Source: Archivesica marissinica
Lineage: Eukaryota; Mollusca; Bivalvia; Venerida; Vesicomyidae
Reading direction: 5' to 3'
Length of the DNA stretch: 64,000 bases
Assembly: GCA_014843695.1 (NCBI GenBank)
Contig: CM026400.1
Span: forward strand, 30,974,225-31,038,224
In this document: positions 10,614 to 22,025 of the stretch, piece by piece
Layout of the letters: each line of letters begins with the position of its first letter
Position numbering within the stretch: position 1 is the stretch's first letter
Notes under the pieces: model-generated
Databases searched by the model: none
Seen by the model: the letters and a program-made list of their open reading frames with translations, nothing else
What the model was told of the DNA's origin: nothing
Translations under genes and position numbers: made by a program

Positions 10614-10698
10614 TGTAATGTCTGGTTGGCGAGTTTACATATTTTTAATAAAACGCTGACCTAGCGTTGTCATCAACTAAATATCATCATCATCGTGA
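10614..10698 (-). repeat. Gypsy 5' LTR, interrupted; last 13 bases at 16780-16792
   Basis: It matches the 3' LTR except for an 11-bp deletion after TGTAATGTCTGG and one substitution (ACATATTT for ACAAATTT). It is cut after ATCATCATCGTGA by the LINE. The words CATCATCATCGTGA reappear at 16766-16779 and are followed by TACATATATTACA, the missing LTR end. Confidence 0.92.
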
Positions 10699-10848
10699 AT
10701 GAATGAATGGTGTTTTACGGCGCATCGACATCTAAGGTCATGTAGCGCGCATTAAAGTTATGTTTATTGTCGAGTGTATGAAATAAAATTCTATATAAGT
10801 ATATGCATTACGTAAAAATTAATACTAAGAAGTTATAAAGACGTAAGA

Positions 10849-13800
10849 TTAATTACAGGTAATATATGAATGAATGATTACTACAAAGGCATGATTAACA
10901 ATTGATATCACCTTATTATAAATTCCTATTGCCTTGATAAATGATATGATGGACTCTACTCTGATAGAGTCGAAGAGTGTTTTAATGTTGTCCACATTGT
11001 AGTACTGCAACCGGATTGGTTGAAGGTCAACACAGTGTATTAAGATATGCTCCACCGTGTATGGAGTATTGCATGGGATACATTCTGGTGCATCATCTCG
11101 TGACAACAGCCATGAATGTGATATTCGAGAATGACCAATCCTGAGACGGGCAAGTATGACTTCTTCTCGGCGAATAGGCCTGTAAATTGGGCACCATTCG
11201 CCAAGTGTTGGTTTGACCGAATGAAGTTTGTTAAAAATTTCACCATCCCATTGGGCCTGCCAAGAGGATTGAATTAAGGTAAGAATTGTAGATTTAAAAT
11301 CAGTATAACACACTTTAATCCTAGAAATGGATAATGACAAAGCCAGCTTTGCATTCTGATCAGCCATTTCATTTCCTTTTATTCCCCATATGGCTCGGAA
11401 GCCAGCAGAACACAAATGTATTTGTTTCTGAAAGGGAAGAAATCCTTTCAAGCAAAGTACAAACAATAGGATTTTCAAACTTTTCATAATACAAAGCCTG
11501 TAAAACAGACAAGGAATCAGAGAAAATGATATATTGAACATAGTGTGATTCCACTGCAAGATCTAGAGCGAGATCTATGGCCTTCAGTCCGGCAGAGAAA
11601 ATTGAGGACTTGTTTGGAAGTCTACATTTCCGATTTTTATTCCCAAAGATTGCTGCTGACGCAACAGTGTCACCAGCTTTTGAACCATCTGTGTATATGG
11701 CTTTGAAGTCAGAATAAAATTCCCTGATTTCATGATATTTTGTTTGAAACTGGCTCCTGTCTGTACTAGACTTTTTATCAGAAGTGAGATCAAAGCGAAA
11801 CTCGGCAGTTTTAAGGGTCCAAGGAGGAGAATCTGGGATTTTATACTGTGCAATAGATTTCATGTCAATATGTAGGTCATCTAGACATTGTTCTATGCGT
11901 ATACCTAGTGGGGCAATAGCTCTCGGTTTTCTTTGAAACTGCACTTTAAATTGGGGTTGAAAGACCACTTTGTGAGCTGGGTTTAGAGGATTTGACTTGA
12001 GTTTCAGTAGGTATTGAAGAGCTAGCTTCTGTCGTCTAGCATACAGAGAGGGTCATTTGCTTCAGCATAAAGACTTTTAACAGGGGAAGTTCTGAAAGCT
12101 CCAATGACTAATCGTAGACCGTGATTATGTATAGGATCAAGTATTTTCAGGTACGATTTTCGTGCAGATCCGTAAATTATCGAACCATAATCCAGCTTAG
12201 AGCGAACCAATGACCGATAGAGCCGTAGAAGTACCTTTCTATCAGCTCCCCAATCGGAATGTGCCACAACCTTTAAAATATTTAGAGCTTTTTGACATTT
12301 CTTTTTTAAATTATTAATATGAGGAATGAATGAGAGTTTTTTATCAAAGATAACACCTAAAAAATTGTATTCTGTGACTACTTCTACACGTGAGCCATCC
12401 AGGTAAATTTCTGGGTCTGGATGAAGTCCACGTAGATTACAAAAATGCATACATTTAGTTTTTGATTTAGAAAATTTAAAACCATTTTCATCCGACCAAG
12501 TCTGAAGTTTATTCAGACATTGCTGGAGTTGGCGTTCTATTATGTTAATATTACTAGACCTGAAGCAAATAACAAAATCATCTACATAAAGGGAGCACTC
12601 AACCCCTGGATTTATTGATTTAACAATATTGTTTATCTTAATACTAAACAATGTAACGGACAAAATACAACCCTGTGGTACACCCATCTGCTGTTCCAGA
12701 GCATCTGATAGGGTATTACAAACACGAACACGAAAAAGTCTTTCATTTAAAAATGCAGAAATAAATAATGGAAGGCGTCCTCTGAGGTCAAAGTCGTGAA
12801 GATCTTTTAAAATGCCATATTTCCAGGTTGTGTCATAAGCACTCTCAAGGTCGAAAAATACTGACGCAACATGTTGTTTATTGACAAAGCCCTCTCTTAT
12901 AAATGTTTCGAAACGAACTAGATGAGCCAGTGTGCTTCGCTGCTGACGAAAGCCACTCTGGACATTAACAATTAAATGATTTGATTCGAGAAACCATACA
13001 AGCCGGTTGTTTACCATTCTTTCCATAGTTTTACATATACAACTTGTTAACGCTAGGGGTCTATAGTTGTTTGGATCCTTTTTATCCTTATCTGGTTTTG
13101 GTATTGGGATGACTAAAGCCTCCCTCCAAGATGTAGGAAATTCACCAGTTTGCCATATAGAATTAAACATGTCCAATAATCTAAAGAGGGAGGAGCTAGG
13201 TAGATGTTTTAAGAATTGATAGTGGATTTTATCTGGACCTGGGGATGTATCATGTGCTTTTGACAAAGCAGACTTTAGTTCTTTAAGATTAAATAGTTTG
13301 TTGTAATGTTCTTTGTTCTTTGAATTGAAGTTAGTTTTTTCTTTTCTTTAGTGTTTTTGAATTTCTGAAATTTTTGTGAATAATTATTTGCTGATGATTT
13401 TTGTGCAAATGTTTCTGCTAAGGTGTTTGAAATTTCCAGAGGTGTGGTGATTTGTTTGTTGTTTGCAGTGAGGTGGCTAATAGGTGAAGTACCTTTGCCA
13501 TTAATTGTTCTGATCATGTCCCACGTTTTCTTAGTTGTTGTTCTGTTATTTAGTCTTGAGATGTATTGTTTCCAACATTTGCGTTTGCTGCTTTGTATTG
13601 TACGTCGTGCTTTTGCTCTATATATGCGAATGTTGTTTAAATTTTCTGTGGTGGGTCTCAAATTGAATTTTCTTATGGCCGATTTCCTATTTTGGATGGC
13701 TTTCTTACAATCATCATCATACCAGGGTTTGTATGGTCTCTTTGGATTAGGTGACGTCTGAGGTATGGATTGTTCTGCTGCTTTTATTAGTAATGTAGTG

Positions 13801-14585
13801 AATAGCTGTGTTTGATCATGACAATCCTTGAATGTTTCATATGAAATTGTTTGTTCACAAAGTTGTTGGAATTTAGTCCAATTTGCTTTAGAAAATTTCC
13901 ATCTTCTGGGTTGACTATAAGCTGTTGGCTGATTTTCAGATATGAGGATGGGGAAGTGGTCGCTTCCGTGGAGATCATCATCGACTTTCCATGAGAAATC
14001 TGGAAGTATGACTGGGCTACATAGTGTAAGATCTATTGCAGAATAGGATCCTGTTCCTGGGTGTAAATATGTTTTGGAAGATGGATCATTCATGTAAGAA
14101 AGAGAATTATCAGAGATGAAATTCTCTATCTGGAGACCTCTTTGATTTGTATTATTACAACCCCCGATGATGTTATGTGCATTGAAATCACCTATTAGAA
14201 TATATGGAGTGGGTAATTGTATTATAAGATCATTCAGCCTATGTTCTTCAATTGGTTTACTTGGGGGAATATATAGTGAACACAGTGTGATAGTGCTATG
14301 TAATGACAGTCTTACAGCAACAGCTTGTAAGTTTGTATTTAACAGTAATTCCTTATGTGGAACACTATTATTGACGATGATAGATACCCCACCCTGGGCT
14401 TTATCACCTTCACTGTATATTTTATTGAAAATGGTGTGATGTTTTAAAGAAATTGTATCATTTTGTTTCAAAAATGTTTCTTGAAGGCATAACGCAGCAG
14501 GTTTATGTTCTTGCACTAAAAGAGAAAGCTCTGCAAAATTAGATTTTAAACCTCGACAATTCCACTGGATAATTCCATTGGCCAT
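10849..14585 (-). pseudogene. LINE ORF2: APE endonuclease, reverse transcriptase, RNase H
   Basis: Domains in order. Endonuclease (14585 down to about 13900): IIQWNCRGL, QETFL, GDFNAHN, IDLTL and SDHFPIL are all visible. Reverse transcriptase (13266-12022): SPGPDK, NNYRPLALTS, FFDLESAYDT, GVPQGCILS and the catalytic YVDDF. RNase H (about 11750-11330): YTDGSK, SDSLSVLQAL and, past a frame break, GNEMADQNAK. A C-terminal region with a CCHC-like CIPCNTPYTVEHILIHC follows. Three single-base frame breaks interrupt it: in a T6 run at 13335-13340, at a GGG near 12048-12051, and at CCCC near 11383-11386. All lie in short homopolymers, so they may be sequencing errors in an otherwise intact ORF. An ATG at 14585 (MANGI) is the likelier start; an upstream ATG at 14642 is in frame. 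Confidence 0.9.
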
Positions 14586-14668
14586 TATTGAGAGATTAAT
14601 TATTAAAAATACTATACCGATATTTACATAATTATTATTCATAGATAAAATATAAAGTTAAAAATATA

Positions 14669-16159
14669 TTAAGTGGCATCCTGCAACGACTGGAGGTTCT
14701 TGCTCCCACCACCCTCGCCATCTTGCCAGGTCATAGACTCGGACTTGTCCGAGTCTGATGCCTCGCCCTCCATACTGTCATCGTCCGTGTCCAAATCCGA
14801 GTATCTATTGCTTGTAGATACTGGACTGGACACTGTGTGTTTATCTGTTTGTATATGTTTAGATTTCTGCTGTCTGGAAGTGACAGCAGATTGCTTATTT
14901 GTTGAAGTTGATGCTTGTTGAGTTGTAGGTTCTTTAGTAGGTTTTGGTTTTGATGAAGTTGATGTTGTTTTTGGTTGAATGTGTTTTTCTTGTGTATTGC
15001 TGTTTCGTGTGTTTGTTGTTGTTGGATTCTTGTGTATGTTTGTTTTTGCTTGTTTTTGTTTGTCTGCTGTAGGTTTAGGTGTTTGTGGTGTATTTTGATT
15101 TGTAAGCGTAGGTTTAGGTGTTTGTGGTATATTTTGATTTGTAAGCGTAGGTTTAGGTGTTTGTGGTATAGTTTGATTATTAAGCTGGTCAAGATGAGAA
15201 GAACTATCAGAACCAGGGAATAACTGCATTATTTCTGTTTTTTTGTCTGGAAAGATTTTGCAAAGTTTGGTTAACAAGTTTTTGCAAGTTTTGCATTCAA
15301 CAGAAGCTGTTTTAGCAACACTTGCATAGTTTGGCTGATTTTCGAATTTGTATCGAGATTCATAAATCTTTCTTGCATCCTGGAATGAAATGTTTTCCGA
15401 ATATTTGATCTTAACTATTTCTTTTTCTTTTTTCCAGGAGACACAGTCTTTAGAATTTGATATATGATCAGCGCCACAATTGGCGCATTTATTTGTGTTG
15501 GGGCAGTTGTTCTCTTGATGTTGTGGAGCAGTCTCAGCACACTTGGAGCATACAAACTCGTTCCGACACCTATCCTCATGATGACCATACTTCTGGCATT
15601 TAAAGCATCTAAGAGGGTTAGGTACATATATGTCGACGGTGACAATCTGGTAGCCGACTTTGATACGTGACGGGATGACTGGTGTGTCACATGTAATTAT
15701 ATATGTGTTTGTTGTTTTTATTTCGTTGCTACGTTTTATTGATATTCTCTTCACGTCAATGATCCCTTGACTTGACAAACCTTCTTTGATCTCATCCAAA
15801 GAGCAGGAAGATAATTCCCTGCACCTGATGACACCTTTGGATGAGTTCAAAGATTTGTGGGGACTGACCTTCACAGAATGTCCAAAGAAGGTGTTAGTTG
15901 ATAATAAATTCTGAGATTGAGCTTTTGAAGTAATTTCAACCAAAAGACTTCCATTTCGAAGACTTTTAACAGATTTAGGTGTACCTAGGATAGATTTCAT
16001 TTGCTTTTCAATGACGAAAGGGGAAATTTTTGTGATAGGTTTTGAACTGTCTACAGCCTCAATGAGAATGAAGCGAGGGAAGTTCACTCTCTGTTGTTCA
16101 ACAGAATCATCATCAGATTCACTTAGTGCATGCTTGGCTTTTTTTTGAGTGGAACTCAT
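14669..16159 (-). CDS. LINE ORF1, gag-like RNA-binding protein with CCHC knuckles
   Basis: An open frame of about 496 residues from the ATG at 16159 (MSSTQKKAKHALSES). An upstream in-frame ATG at 16249 would add 30 residues. I prefer 16159 because the next residues are acidic and Ser-rich, as in related ORF1 proteins, while the extra 30 look like translated leader. The middle has three zinc knuckles: CFKCQKYGHHEDRC, CSKCAETAPQHQENNC and CANCGADHISNSKDC. The C-terminal third is Thr/Gln/Lys-rich, with a short repeated QTPKPTLTNQN block encoded by a 36-bp tandem repeat near 15075-15180, and an acidic tail (DLDTDDDSMEGEASDSD). The family role is to bind LINE RNA in a ribonucleoprotein. It ends just upstream of ORF2. 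Confidence 0.9.
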   Translation of the reverse strand: MSSTQKKAKHALSESDDDSVEQQRVNFPRFILIEAVDSSKPITKISPFVIEKQMKSILGTPKSVKSLRNGSLLVEITSKAQSQNLLSTNTFFGHSVKVSPHKSLNSSKGVIRCRELSSCSLDEIKEGLSSQGIIDVKRISIKRSNEIKTTNTYIITCDTPVIPSRIKVGYQIVTVDIYVPNPLRCFKCQKYGHHEDRCRNEFVCSKCAETAPQHQENNCPNTNKCANCGADHISNSKDCVSWKKEKEIVKIKYSENISFQDARKIYESRYKFENQPNYASVAKTASVECKTCKNLLTKLCKIFPDKKTEIMQLFPGSDSSSHLDQLNNQTIPQTPKPTLTNQNIPQTPKPTLTNQNTPQTPKPTADKQKQAKTNIHKNPTTTNTRNSNTQEKHIQPKTTSTSSKPKPTKEPTTQQASTSTNKQSAVTSRQQKSKHIQTDKHTVSSPVSTSNRYSDLDTDDDSMEGEASDSDKSESMTWQDGEGGGSKNLQSLQDAT

Positions 16160-16796
16160 AATAGTAATATATAGTTCATCGTCAATGCTCCCCACCCGTC
16201 TCAGAGCCCAACAAGGGGACATGATCTGGGGAAATCCATCACAGATCATGACAGGGATACATCAATGATATACTCAGAATGAAAGGACTAGACTGGACAA
16301 GTGTATTCCCACAGAAGGTCCTACCAAGTTTAGACTATTCTTGGGAGGTTACAAAAGTCAATCAAACATCAAACTTTCACCCGATTAGCCCATGAGCCAC
16401 CGCCTTCTAGGGCATCAAAAAGAAGACAATGAAAGAGTATAAATATTTAGAGAATCAATATTTGTTTTCAAGATAAATTTTGCAAATATGTGTTTAAGAT
16501 TAACGGTGCCCTAGGGCTCGGCATGACCAGCCGATTGATCAAGGACGGGCTTTCCTGACCTCCCGTTTAACCCAACTTAAGGCCGAAGTGGTGTGTTGTG
16601 GAACCAGGGTATTATTTGCCAACACTGATTCTACTCAACCACCAGGATCCTCTCATCAGGCGACACAGGTCTCCGCCCACGGCAAACAGGCAGGCACATT
16701 GGGGGGGTTGTACCCCTCTGTAGTGCGACAGCTGGGATATTCTAACCCCTGCCCAGCTGGGGGGGCATCATCATCGTGATACATATATTACAGTTG

Positions 16797-17404
16797 TCGT
16801 GTATAACACGATATACTTAGACGTTATTGTTTATAAATATGCTCCGTAAACGAGAACACATATACGGTAGTAACTATGATTATATTCTATATATATACGT
16901 TCCGATGGAGATTCGCCGTCGACTACCAGAGGTACTCCGTCGGCAATGTCATATACACGCGGTTCTCAGTGTTTTCATTTTAAATAATGTTCATGAATTC
17001 CACGAACTTATAGAACACGGGGAGGCGTAGAATAGACGGAATTGGGGCGAGTAGGCAAACTAGTTTATGTTACGCCTTAAAACAATGAGAACTTCTGGAT
17101 TCTTATAATAATTAGAAATTAACTTTGGATAATAGTGAAACTGGTGGAATCAAAATTACTTGAATATAAATTACTGCCACTTGGATTATTAAAACGTAAG
17201 TGTTGGATCAAAAAGAAGAATAATAAAGCCAAACACGTTTTGGGACGCCTTTGAATGGACAGTTGAAAGTAAACAAAGGAGATGAGGAATTGTTGAAAGT
17301 AATTCCAAAACTAATGTATACCACGGTATGTCAATATCCACGGTATTTCAAAAACCATATTTTTTCTACATTGTACTTCACTTGTACACCTATTTTGCGG
17401 CGCC
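16797..17404. other. unassigned stretch after the Gypsy insertion site
   Basis: This is the old flank of the Gypsy insertion site. A 67-codon + frame (16827-17030) has no recognisable motif and ordinary AT-rich composition. I see no splice-bordered exon that fits the AADC gene downstream. Confidence 0.3.
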
Positions 17405-19092
17405 TTTAGTTTAGTTTAAACATATTTTATTTCAAGAATCAAACATTCGACATAGTGTAACATACACAGTATTTAGGTGGATTGGATTGAAAGTTAAAAA
17501 CTTATTAAAAATCCTCTCCAATGGTATACAACTGTGCACAAGTTGGCGAATATATAACTATCATTGACAACTAAATGTATAAGAAAAGTAATAGTCATAG
17601 ATAATAGTAAGAAAATCACTCCATTTTGTCTTAAGTGTGGAAGAACAGTAATATGTAAGTTGTTATTTTATGATAGCTAAATTAGATTCGATAAGATTTA
17701 ACCTAGATAAAACGAAGATTAGATTAGATAATAAGAACAGAGATCAAAATGAGGTTCAGAATAGAAGAGAAATAAAGGAAATGACTGATTTTAGAATGGG
17801 AATGGATTTGACGAAGCTGGAAGAACAAAAGCACACAATTTGCACTAGTCGTTATCAAATCTCTTTGTTGCGGTAATAAACTGTTGAACTGCATCAATGA
17901 TCGCATTGTTTATCTCTTCGCTCAGGTTATCATCTCCATACAAGAGAATTATGAGAGAAATGTTTATGTGCGCGCTAATGGTATTGAAAAGGGTTACTCT
18001 AAAGTCTGAGTAATAATGACATTGGAACAAATAGTGGTAGCTCGATTCAACAGCGCCGCATTTACAGAATGGAGAGTTAATAATGTTTCTCGAAAATAAA
18101 TGTTGATTTAAAGCACTGCAATCGGTTCGAATGCGGGTATGTAGGACCTGAGCACGGCGGACGCCATGATAGAAAAGTGGATTAGGTTTAGGTTTGTTTG
18201 AGTTCAAGTAGTATTTGAAAGAGTCAACAGTACCAATATCCTTAGCTTCCTGTGGCAGAGCATTCCAAGCGTTAACAACTGATGGAAGAAAGGAATTTAC
18301 ATAATGAGACGTTCTGCCACGGACATTAAGTAGATTTGCACTATTTCCCAACGATCAAGAAGTTGCCTGACCAACTGAAACTGGAACCAGAGCGGATAAG
18401 TAATCTGGCACTAGTCCATTTATCATCTTGTAGAATAATACTAATTTGTGCTTGCGACGCCGATTACCTAGAGATTCCCATCCACACTCAAGATAGAGTT
18501 GACGGATTGAGACAAGTTTTGTACAGCCTGTAACGATACGAGCAGCCTCGTTCTGAATTTTATCCAATTCATCTTTTTCATATTGAGTGCAATTATCCCA
18601 GATAACATCAGCGTATTCAATAATAGGCCTTACAAAAGAAAAGTAGATTACTTCCAGCGACTTCCTGTCCAGTTTAAATTTCAGGCGTCTCATGATGTTT
18701 ATTCTAGCCCAGGCTTTGGTTTTCATATGATTTATCTGATGGTGCCAACTACAGTCATCAGAGATCATTACACCAAGGTGTTTATGGAAATCAACAGAGG
18801 GAATAATGGAATTTGACATATGAAGAGCTTGGTGCAGTGGTTTTGATCGTTTCCGAGAGATTCTGTTTTAGCCGGATTGAAAGTGACAAGCCATTTTTCA
18901 GCCCATGAGGAAATTCTGTCAATATCCGATTGGAGTTGAGTAGATGCAACAGCTGGTGTATCAACAATACTAAACAGACTTGTATCATCAGCAAATAGAT
19001 TAATAGTTGACCCAATATCGGCAACAATATCATTTATATATATTAGAAATAGCAATGGACCGAGTATTGACCCTTGGGGAAAGCCGGTGTCT
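17405..19092 (-). mobile_element. 5'-truncated CR1/L2-like LINE, end of ORF2 plus 3' UTR
   Basis: Reading on the - strand: an RT fragment starting FPQGSILGPLLFLIYIND (truncated at about 19092) and the catalytic FADDTSLF; the thumb and connector region with HLGVMISDD and IEYADVIWDN; and a C-terminal part with NVRGRTSHYVNSFLPS and a zinc-binding CKCGAVESSYHYLFQC. The stop is at 17845. Two frame breaks occur (near 18820 and 18352). The 3' untranslated tail extends to about 17405, where AATAAA-like words and short TTTAAACTAAACTAAA repeats end it. Loss of the 5' part is typical of non-LTR insertions. A second scrap of the same family borders the large satellite at 60257. Confidence 0.88.
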
Positions 19093-19777
19093 TAACAGAA
19101 TTGACATCCCAGTAAGAACTGAAAGTTGCGCATGCGCATAATGATCTATAATGGTACATATTAGTGGCCGTGAGGAATGAGAGACATTCGCTTTATTTTC
19201 AATAGTTGTGCTAATTATCAGTATTATGTGACATGTATGAACCTACATATATTTATAAAGTGTGTCTGTGAAGGGGATTTTCCAATTTCTATATAGATTA
19301 CTCCGGTGTATGCTTTATCCTTGCTTACCGGATACGAATACACGCGGTCAATTGATGGAACAGCCTACTTTATTGACATCTAGCTAAATTAGGTAAATAA
19401 TTATATTAGAAATCTACTGTTTGGTTTTATTCTTTTTATTAATTGAAGCAGTTATCACATTCCATTATTCAGTAATGATGTTAGTGACTTGTTTGTAACG
19501 GTTGTCACTGTGTTATCAGTTGTAATCTGACTGTAAATGTTTCGAAACTCCGAAACCACACACTGGCTCACTGGGACTGTCGGGCCGCACGATTCACCCA
19601 AATCCTACCCAAATCCTCATTTCCCCCCCCAAATCCTCATGTAATGAATAAGTTATCCAATTAATATGTCTCAACACCTTTTAATATGGTTCTTAAGAAG
19701 TTATTGAAACCGATTTGAAGATGTTTTTATGTTAAAAAGAGTCTTATTTCAATGTTTTAATTTAACTTCGGCATTCT
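19093..19777. other. no feature recognised
   Basis: AT-rich sequence with no open frame of note, no repeat unit and no splice-bordered exon matching the AADC family. A C-rich run (ATTTCCCCCCCCAAATCC, near 19620) sits within short repeats of the word AAATCCTCAT/AAATCCTACC. Confidence 0.3.
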
Positions 19778-20004
19778 AGCAGCCAAGGGAGATAATCCAA
19801 AATAAATTACGAGATAAATGCAAGGGAGATAAATGTTGTTTGACCCATTTTGGTCAATTGAAACATGCAAGTTATTTACCATTCCAAATGTGTATAATAC
19901 TATTCATCTGTTTTTTTATCTCAATCAAGCTATATGGGTCAAACAACATTTATCTCCCTTGAATTTATCTCATAATTTATTTTGGATGATCTCCCTTGGC
20001 TGCT
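19778..20004. mobile_element. foldback MITE with 70-bp inverted arms
   Basis: The left arm 19778-19847 starts AGCAGCCAAGGGAGATAATC, and the right arm 19935-20004 is its reverse complement with about three mismatches, ending GATCTCCCTTGGCTGCT. The arms enclose an 87-bp spacer. Within each arm the word CAAGGGAGATAA occurs twice. No target duplication is obvious, so the exact ends and the superfamily are open. No protein is encoded. Confidence 0.8.
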
Positions 20005-20500
20005 AAGTAAAGCCAAGTAAAGATATATATTCCACTGGAATCAGCGGATCTACCGGAAGATTTCTACACTGGGACTGTCAGCCATCTATAACAAATATAC
20101 ATAAAAATCACATAAAAATGAAAATAAAACATAGATCTAGTTAAATCAATTAACAATTAATGTCCACAACTAAGTCCTTGCCAATTAATAACTTACAAAC
20201 ATTTCACATCGTTGACGAAACCTCTAGTTGATGAAACCTCCGACACCCCATTTTTCAACCCAATTTAACCCAAATCTACATGAGCTTTGTACAGGTAAAG
20301 TTTTATCCCTAATTAATGTGACAATTAACACACATTATGTCATTTTCAGTTTTGTTTTGTACAAATAACTGAATAATGCACACTATTTTAATTTTGTTTA
20401 CAAAGATGATCAAATGACACGGTCCCTAGAACAGGTTGGAGAACAGTCCAGAACAAGCTATAATAGCCCGATCAAGCAATAATCTAATGAATAGAAACGT
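20005..20500. other. no feature recognised before the gap
   Basis: AT-rich non-coding sequence. The words ACCCAATTTAACCCAAATC occur near 20260, but there is no repeat array, gene or tRNA-like sequence. Confidence 0.3.
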
Positions 20501-21500
20501 NNNNNNNNNNNNNNNNNNNNNNNNNNNNNNNNNNNNNNNNNNNNNNNNNNNNNNNNNNNNNNNNNNNNNNNNNNNNNNNNNNNNNNNNNNNNNNNNNNNN
20601 NNNNNNNNNNNNNNNNNNNNNNNNNNNNNNNNNNNNNNNNNNNNNNNNNNNNNNNNNNNNNNNNNNNNNNNNNNNNNNNNNNNNNNNNNNNNNNNNNNNN
20701 NNNNNNNNNNNNNNNNNNNNNNNNNNNNNNNNNNNNNNNNNNNNNNNNNNNNNNNNNNNNNNNNNNNNNNNNNNNNNNNNNNNNNNNNNNNNNNNNNNNN
20801 NNNNNNNNNNNNNNNNNNNNNNNNNNNNNNNNNNNNNNNNNNNNNNNNNNNNNNNNNNNNNNNNNNNNNNNNNNNNNNNNNNNNNNNNNNNNNNNNNNNN
20901 NNNNNNNNNNNNNNNNNNNNNNNNNNNNNNNNNNNNNNNNNNNNNNNNNNNNNNNNNNNNNNNNNNNNNNNNNNNNNNNNNNNNNNNNNNNNNNNNNNNN
21001 NNNNNNNNNNNNNNNNNNNNNNNNNNNNNNNNNNNNNNNNNNNNNNNNNNNNNNNNNNNNNNNNNNNNNNNNNNNNNNNNNNNNNNNNNNNNNNNNNNNN
21101 NNNNNNNNNNNNNNNNNNNNNNNNNNNNNNNNNNNNNNNNNNNNNNNNNNNNNNNNNNNNNNNNNNNNNNNNNNNNNNNNNNNNNNNNNNNNNNNNNNNN
21201 NNNNNNNNNNNNNNNNNNNNNNNNNNNNNNNNNNNNNNNNNNNNNNNNNNNNNNNNNNNNNNNNNNNNNNNNNNNNNNNNNNNNNNNNNNNNNNNNNNNN
21301 NNNNNNNNNNNNNNNNNNNNNNNNNNNNNNNNNNNNNNNNNNNNNNNNNNNNNNNNNNNNNNNNNNNNNNNNNNNNNNNNNNNNNNNNNNNNNNNNNNNN
21401 NNNNNNNNNNNNNNNNNNNNNNNNNNNNNNNNNNNNNNNNNNNNNNNNNNNNNNNNNNNNNNNNNNNNNNNNNNNNNNNNNNNNNNNNNNNNNNNNNNNN
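20501..21500. other. assembly gap of exactly 1000 N
   Basis: One thousand undetermined bases. The round length suggests a placeholder, so the true distance is unknown. The right edge opens straight into a 24-bp tandem repeat, which probably caused the break. Missing 5' exons of the AADC gene could lie here. Confidence 0.98.
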
Positions 21501-21671
21501 CCCCACCCACACTATACACTGACACCCCACCCACACTATTCACTGACACCCCATCCACACTATACACTGACACCCCTCCCACACTACACACTGATACCCC
21601 ACCCACACTACACACTGACACCCCACCCACACTATACACTGACACCCCACCCACACTATTCACTGACACCC
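21501..21671. repeat. 24-bp minisatellite at the gap edge
   Basis: About seven units of roughly 24 bp of the form CACTGACACCCCACCCACAC followed by TATA/TATT/TACA. The array runs from the gap to 21671. Its left extent is hidden in the Ns. Confidence 0.9.
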
Positions 21672-21957
21672 ACCCAAACAAATCTTTGAAATAAACATGC
21701 ACACTTGTTATATGGTTGAAGTATAAACTTGTAGTACAATCTGTGTGACATTCTGTGCATTTTAGCTTCTTGAGAATAAATCACCGAAATGAAATGAACA
21801 TATATGCGTTAAAAGGGTTCTTGGTGTGCAGTCATTTCTTAGCAGAGCTGTGTCTCTTTATTAGCTTTAGCAGTATTTGGTTTTGTGCATTTTGTGTAAT
21901 ACGTTTCAGTGTTGACATCCTTGCCTCTGTGAGCATATGTTTCCTTATATTTTTCAG

Positions 21958-22025
21958 TTTGCTGAGTCGATATGCTTCAATCCACATAAATGGTTACACG
22001 TGAATTTTGCTTGTTCCACAATGTG
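21958..22025 (+). other. AADC exon with PLP-binding lysine (NPHKW)
   Basis: The acceptor is a pyrimidine-rich TATATTTTTCAG and the donor is a consensus GTGAGT. The 68 bp encode [17 protein letters not shown] and ACSTM plus two bases of the Trp codon. The lysine of NPHKW forms the Schiff base with pyridoxal phosphate in this family. Confidence 0.92.

Larger units (their letters stand above)
10699..16765 (-). mobile_element. full-length I-group (Nimb/I-like) LINE
   Basis: A 6067-bp insertion flanked by a perfect 14-bp target duplication CATCATCATCGTGA (10685-10698 and 16766-16779). Its 3' end, at the left, is a short (ATTC)n tail preceded by CGCCGTAAAACACC. Its 5' end, at the right, begins with a GC-rich leader of about 600 bp (16160-16765). 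It encodes an ORF1 with three CCHC knuckles and an ORF2 with APE endonuclease, reverse transcriptase and RNase H. An APE-type LINE with RNase H and a gag-like ORF1 belongs to the I superclade; the exact clade is an inference from the tail and the domain set. Full length with an exact duplication implies recent target-primed insertion. Confidence 0.92.
6103..16792 (-). mobile_element. Mag-like Ty3/Gypsy LTR retrotransposon, split by a nested LINE
   Basis: Reading on the - strand the order is 5' LTR, tRNA primer site, gag, pol (protease, RT, RNase H, integrase), polypurine tract, 3' LTR. The ends are TGTAAT...ATTACA and the element is flanked by a 4-bp duplication GTTG (6099-6102 and 16793-16796). 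That pairing holds only if the segment 10699-16779 (the LINE plus one copy of its target duplication) is removed, leaving an element of about 4609 bp. The very short LTRs, the pol order and the motif style fit the Mag clade, whose silkworm founder also has very short LTRs. No envelope-like frame is present. The two LTRs differ by an 11-bp deletion and about one substitution, so the insertion looks fairly young. Confidence 0.92.

Noticed and set aside
16827..17030. A 67-residue + frame
   Set aside because: No motif, no neighbouring exon, composition like the surrounding AT-rich DNA.
17166..17310. Possible copy of the AADC terminal exon (GATGAGGAATTGTTGAAAGT near 17280)
   Set aside because: Only about 20 bases resemble GAGGAATTGTTGAAGGCAAT at 28214; the flanks do not match and no acceptor or reading frame fits.
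20436..21702. Long frames across the N gap on both strands
   Set aside because: They are made of undetermined bases and the 24-bp repeat; no real coding evidence.
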